Shown here piece after piece: positions 6,042 to 7,549 of a DNA stretch of 7,549 nucleotides (position 1 is the stretch's first letter; every line of letters starts with the position of its first letter). The notes under the pieces were generated by a model. The model saw only the letters and a list, made by a program, of their open reading frames with translations. It made no database searches and was not told the origin of the DNA. The translations under genes and the position numbers were made by a program. Source of the DNA: Candidatus Delongbacteria bacterium (GTDB taxonomy: Bacteria > Delongbacteria > UBA4055); contig JAQICF010000181.1 in assembly GCA_027858795.1 (NCBI GenBank), forward strand, positions 1 to 7,549, in the 5' to 3' direction.

Positions 6042-6995
6042 TTAGATATTAAATTCAAGATTCTCATTCGCATTGACTATGACAAGATTACTTTCGGGAT
6101 AATTCACCTCTAAATATGTTCTTGCTTTAAATAGATTTTTTTCGATTGTTTGATCATTAAATTCATGATTGTGGTGAAATAATACTATTTTCTTCACATT
6201 GGATCGTATCGCTAAATCAATTCCAATTTCATATGAGGAATGTCCAAAACCTAATTTTCCTCTTAACTCTTCAGAAGAATATTGAGAATCAAAAATAAGA
6301 ATATCAGCATTTTTATAAAATTCAACAAACAAATTAGTATCTGATTGAGTTTTATATTCTCCATCCGTTGCATACACTATTGTTGTACCAATCATATCAG
6401 TGACTTTAAATGCGTAAGACCCATTAGGGTGATCTAATTTCATCGTGACTATTTTTAAGCCCCCAAGTAAAATTTCTTTTCCTTCCTTTAGCTTATGAAA
6501 TTTTTTCTCTACAGGTCTACTTTCCAAAGAAACAGGGAAAAATGCTGAATTTTGCTGATCAGATAATATCTTTTCATAATCATCATGAACCGAGTAAATA
6601 TTCATCGCTGAATTGCCAATATGTAATGGAGCAAAAAAAGGTAATCCATTTATGTGATCCCAATGGAGATGTGAAAGAAATAGATGATACTCTTTGGATG
6701 TAGGGTTTATAAACTCTCCCTCGACAATTTCTTTACCTAGTAATCTAAGCCCGGAACCTGCATCTAAAATAATACTTATTTGTTCAGTTGTGATAGTAAC
6801 ACATGAAGTGTTTCCACCGTACGTTCTCTGAAGATGACCTGGCAGTTCACTAATAAACTCATCTATTTTATGTTCATTCGAGATATCACATTTTGATGCA
6901 TGAGATAATATCTCCTTTATCTTATTCTTATATTCATTTGGAGTAAGAGGTGATGGTATACTCCCACGAACTCCCCAAAATTTTACTTTCATCAT
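6042..6995 (-). CDS. MBL-fold metallohydrolase (COG1235/PhnP-like), 317 aa
   Basis: The N-terminus MKVKFWGVRGSIPSP and the later YGGNTSCV (59-66) are hallmarks of a large family of MBL-fold hydrolases related to phosphodiesterases. The metal site is complete: HLHWDH (His109, His111, Asp113, His114), His189 in DHPNGSYAF, Asp211 in YATDGEY, His252 in FGHSS and the His cluster 274-277 (HHNH). About 40 residues separate the two N-terminal motifs, a helical insertion seen in a long-form subset of this family. There is no signal peptide, so it is probably cytoplasmic. The substrate is unknown; a phosphodiester such as a cyclic nucleotide or phosphoribosyl compound would be typical but is not shown. 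It is the first gene of the four-gene operon. Its start is ATGATG (6995 or 6992) with only a poor Shine-Dalgarno (TTGGTAA), unlike the genes that follow. Confidence 0.88.
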   Translation of the reverse strand: MMKVKFWGVRGSIPSPLTPNEYKNKIKEILSHASKCDISNEHKIDEFISELPGHLQRTYGGNTSCVTITTEQISIILDAGSGLRLLGKEIVEGEFINPTSKEYHLFLSHLHWDHINGLPFFAPLHIGNSAMNIYSVHDDYEKILSDQQNSAFFPVSLESRPVEKKFHKLKEGKEILLGGLKIVTMKLDHPNGSYAFKVTDMIGTTIVYATDGEYKTQSDTNLFVEFYKNADILIFDSQYSSEELRGKLGFGHSSYEIGIDLAIRSNVKKIVLFHHNHEFNDQTIEKNLFKARTYLEVNYPESNLVIVNANENLEFNI

Positions 6996-7036
6996 GTTAC
7001 CAATAAGTTATGAAACCATTTTCGTTAGGATTTAGG

Positions 7037-7065
7037 AATATATTTGTATTAGTCCTACTTGGCAA
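7037..7065 (-). promoter_or_regulatory. Sigma-70-type promoter of the MBL-pepD-ABC operon
   Basis: On the minus strand TTGCCA (7065-7060) and TATATT (7042-7037) each match five of six consensus bases, with the optimal 17-base spacer. Transcription would start near 7030, giving a leader of about 35 bases before the MBL start. The palindrome AAAATATTTT just upstream of the -35 (7069-7078) could act as an A/T-rich UP element. Confidence 0.65.
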
Positions 7066-7116
7066 GACAAAATATTTTTCGTAAAAACATGTTGATTTCA
7101 TATAAACAAAACTGTT

Positions 7117-7136
7117 TTTGTGTTTTTTATCACAAA
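7117..7136. promoter_or_regulatory. CRP/FNR-family-like dyad
   Basis: TGTGT-N6-TCACA (7119-7134) matches nine of ten defined bases of the enterobacterial CRP consensus TGTGA-N6-TCACA. Outer TT/AA bases extend the symmetry to TTTGTG...CACAAA. A second overlapping dyad, ACAAAA-CTGT-TTTTGT, lies at 7106-7121. The centre falls about 52 bases upstream of the predicted lipoprotein transcript start and about 96 upstream of the operon start. No regulator gene is in the window, so assignment to the CRP family rests on the motif alone. Confidence 0.35.
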
Positions 7137-7143
7137 TATTATC

Positions 7144-7172
7144 TTGATTTTAACTGATCTACATCTTAAATT
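7144..7172 (+). promoter_or_regulatory. Possible promoter of the lipoprotein gene
   Basis: TTGATT (7144-7149), a 17-base spacer and TAAATT (7167-7172) give four of six matches in each hexamer. Transcription would start near 7179, with a leader of about 50 bases. It is weaker than the divergent operon promoter, in keeping with possible activator dependence, and should be taken as a candidate only. Confidence 0.35.
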
Positions 7173-7183
7173 ATCTGTTCGTC

Positions 7184-7201
7184 TATTAATTGGAATTAAT
7201 A
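7184..7201. promoter_or_regulatory. AT-rich palindrome just upstream of the lipoprotein RBS
   Basis: TATTAATT and AATTAATA are perfect eight-base inverted arms separated only by GG. The centre lies about 14 bases downstream of the predicted transcript start and about 37 before the ATG, a classic repressor-operator position. With a two-base gap it cannot form a stable hairpin as written, so a protein site is more likely than an RNA structure. Confidence 0.35.
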
Positions 7202-7229
7202 ATATTTAAAATGAAGTGGAGGTTGTTTT

Positions 7230-7549
7230 ATGAAAAAAACCAAACTATTTATCCTTGTTCTTGCATTGTTTGTGCTTTTTGGATGCTTTGAATCAAAGGA
7301 AAAAGTAGAGAAGAAGAGTTTTAGTAATTCTCAAATCGCTTTAAACTACGCACCTGCAAACTCAATTGCTCTTTGGAAGTTCAGTTCAATTGATAAGCTG
7401 TTCAAGACATTTGCTGTTACCGATAGTTCTATTTTTGGTGAGACAGTAACATCAAAAGATGATATGTCTGAACTAACAGGAATACTTGGATTTAATCCAA
7501 TGATGCTTGCAGATTATGAGAAGATCGGTATTGATACAGGTAAGGAATT
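7230..7549 (+). CDS. Lipoprotein of unknown function, N-terminal 106 residues (3' end beyond window)
   Basis: I read this frame by hand. It starts at ATG 7230, with a strong GGAGGT (7218-7223) six bases upstream, and stays open to the right edge. The first 19 residues are a lipoprotein signal: MKKTK, a hydrophobic stretch (LFILVLALFVLF) and the lipobox LFGC with the modified Cys at 19. Residues 20-30 are a charged linker. The mature part begins around NYAPANSIALWKFSS and continues with LGFNPMMLADYEKIGIDTG. The pattern of 'P-A' followed by a beta-strand, then 'L-G-F/D-P...G-I-D' vaguely recalls DUF3352-type exported proteins, but that is a weak impression and no family is claimed. Phe20 and Glu21 follow the Cys; there is no Asp at +2, so in a proteobacterium-like system it would go to the outer membrane. 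It is divergent from the MBL operon and its 3' part is not visible. Confidence 0.85.
   Translation, partial: MKKTKLFILVLALFVLFGCFESKEKVEKKSFSNSQIALNYAPANSIALWKFSSIDKLFKTFAVTDSSIFGETVTSKDDMSELTGILGFNPMMLADYEKIGIDTGKE

Noticed and set aside
7211..7291. Upstream ATG at 7211 as the lipoprotein start
   Set aside because: It is in another frame, has no RBS of its own and reaches a stop after about 26 codons. The ATG at 7230 has a strong GGAGGT and yields a proper lipoprotein signal.

Overview
This is an AT-rich chromosomal window. Gram-negative features suggest a low-GC Gram-negative bacterium: a lipobox-bearing lipoprotein, a type IV pilin-like protein and a PilZ (c-di-GMP receptor) protein. Most genes have ordinary Shine-Dalgarno sequences (AGGA, GGAG, GAGGT). 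I cannot name the phylum from sequence alone, and I see no rRNA, tRNA, CRISPR array, insertion sequence or phage gene.

Layout. (1) Positions 1-1444, minus strand: a tetratricopeptide-repeat protein followed 27 bases later by an unknown protein that runs off the left edge. A near-consensus promoter (TTGACA, 17-base spacer, TAATAT) precedes the pair. (2) Positions 1589-1954, plus strand: a stand-alone type IV pilin/pseudopilin with a clean prepilin-peptidase site. (3) Positions 1973-2443, minus strand: a PilZ protein with an intact c-di-GMP-binding signature and a C-terminal helical extension, convergent with the pilin gene. (4) Positions 2571-2774, plus strand: an unrecognised 67-residue protein. 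(5) Positions 6995-2813, minus strand: a tight four-gene set of MBL-fold metallohydrolase, PepD-type aminoacyl-histidine dipeptidase, ABC ATPase and ABC-2 permease. Gaps are 26 and 18 bases, then a TAATG stop/start overlap, and a good promoter lies upstream, so it looks like one operon. (6) Positions 7230-7549, plus strand: the N-terminal part of a lipoprotein of unknown function, divergent from the operon.

How the genes fit together. The ATPase and permease almost certainly form one NatA/NosF-like ABC-2 transporter. Its cargo is not evident, and the hydrolase and peptidase upstream do not form a recognised pathway with it. The pilin and PilZ genes are plausibly linked through surface motility or adhesion, since PilZ proteins often govern type IV pili, but they are convergent and not co-transcribed. 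The divergent 234-base region between the operon and the lipoprotein gene carries a CRP-family-like dyad and a second AT-rich palindrome, and is the most information-dense non-coding stretch. No gene-free stretch exceeds 300 bases.

I do not see a clearly novel multi-gene system. The least explained parts are the TPR/unknown pair at the left edge, the HTH-like tail on the PilZ protein, the 67-residue orphan and the dyads in the divergent promoters.
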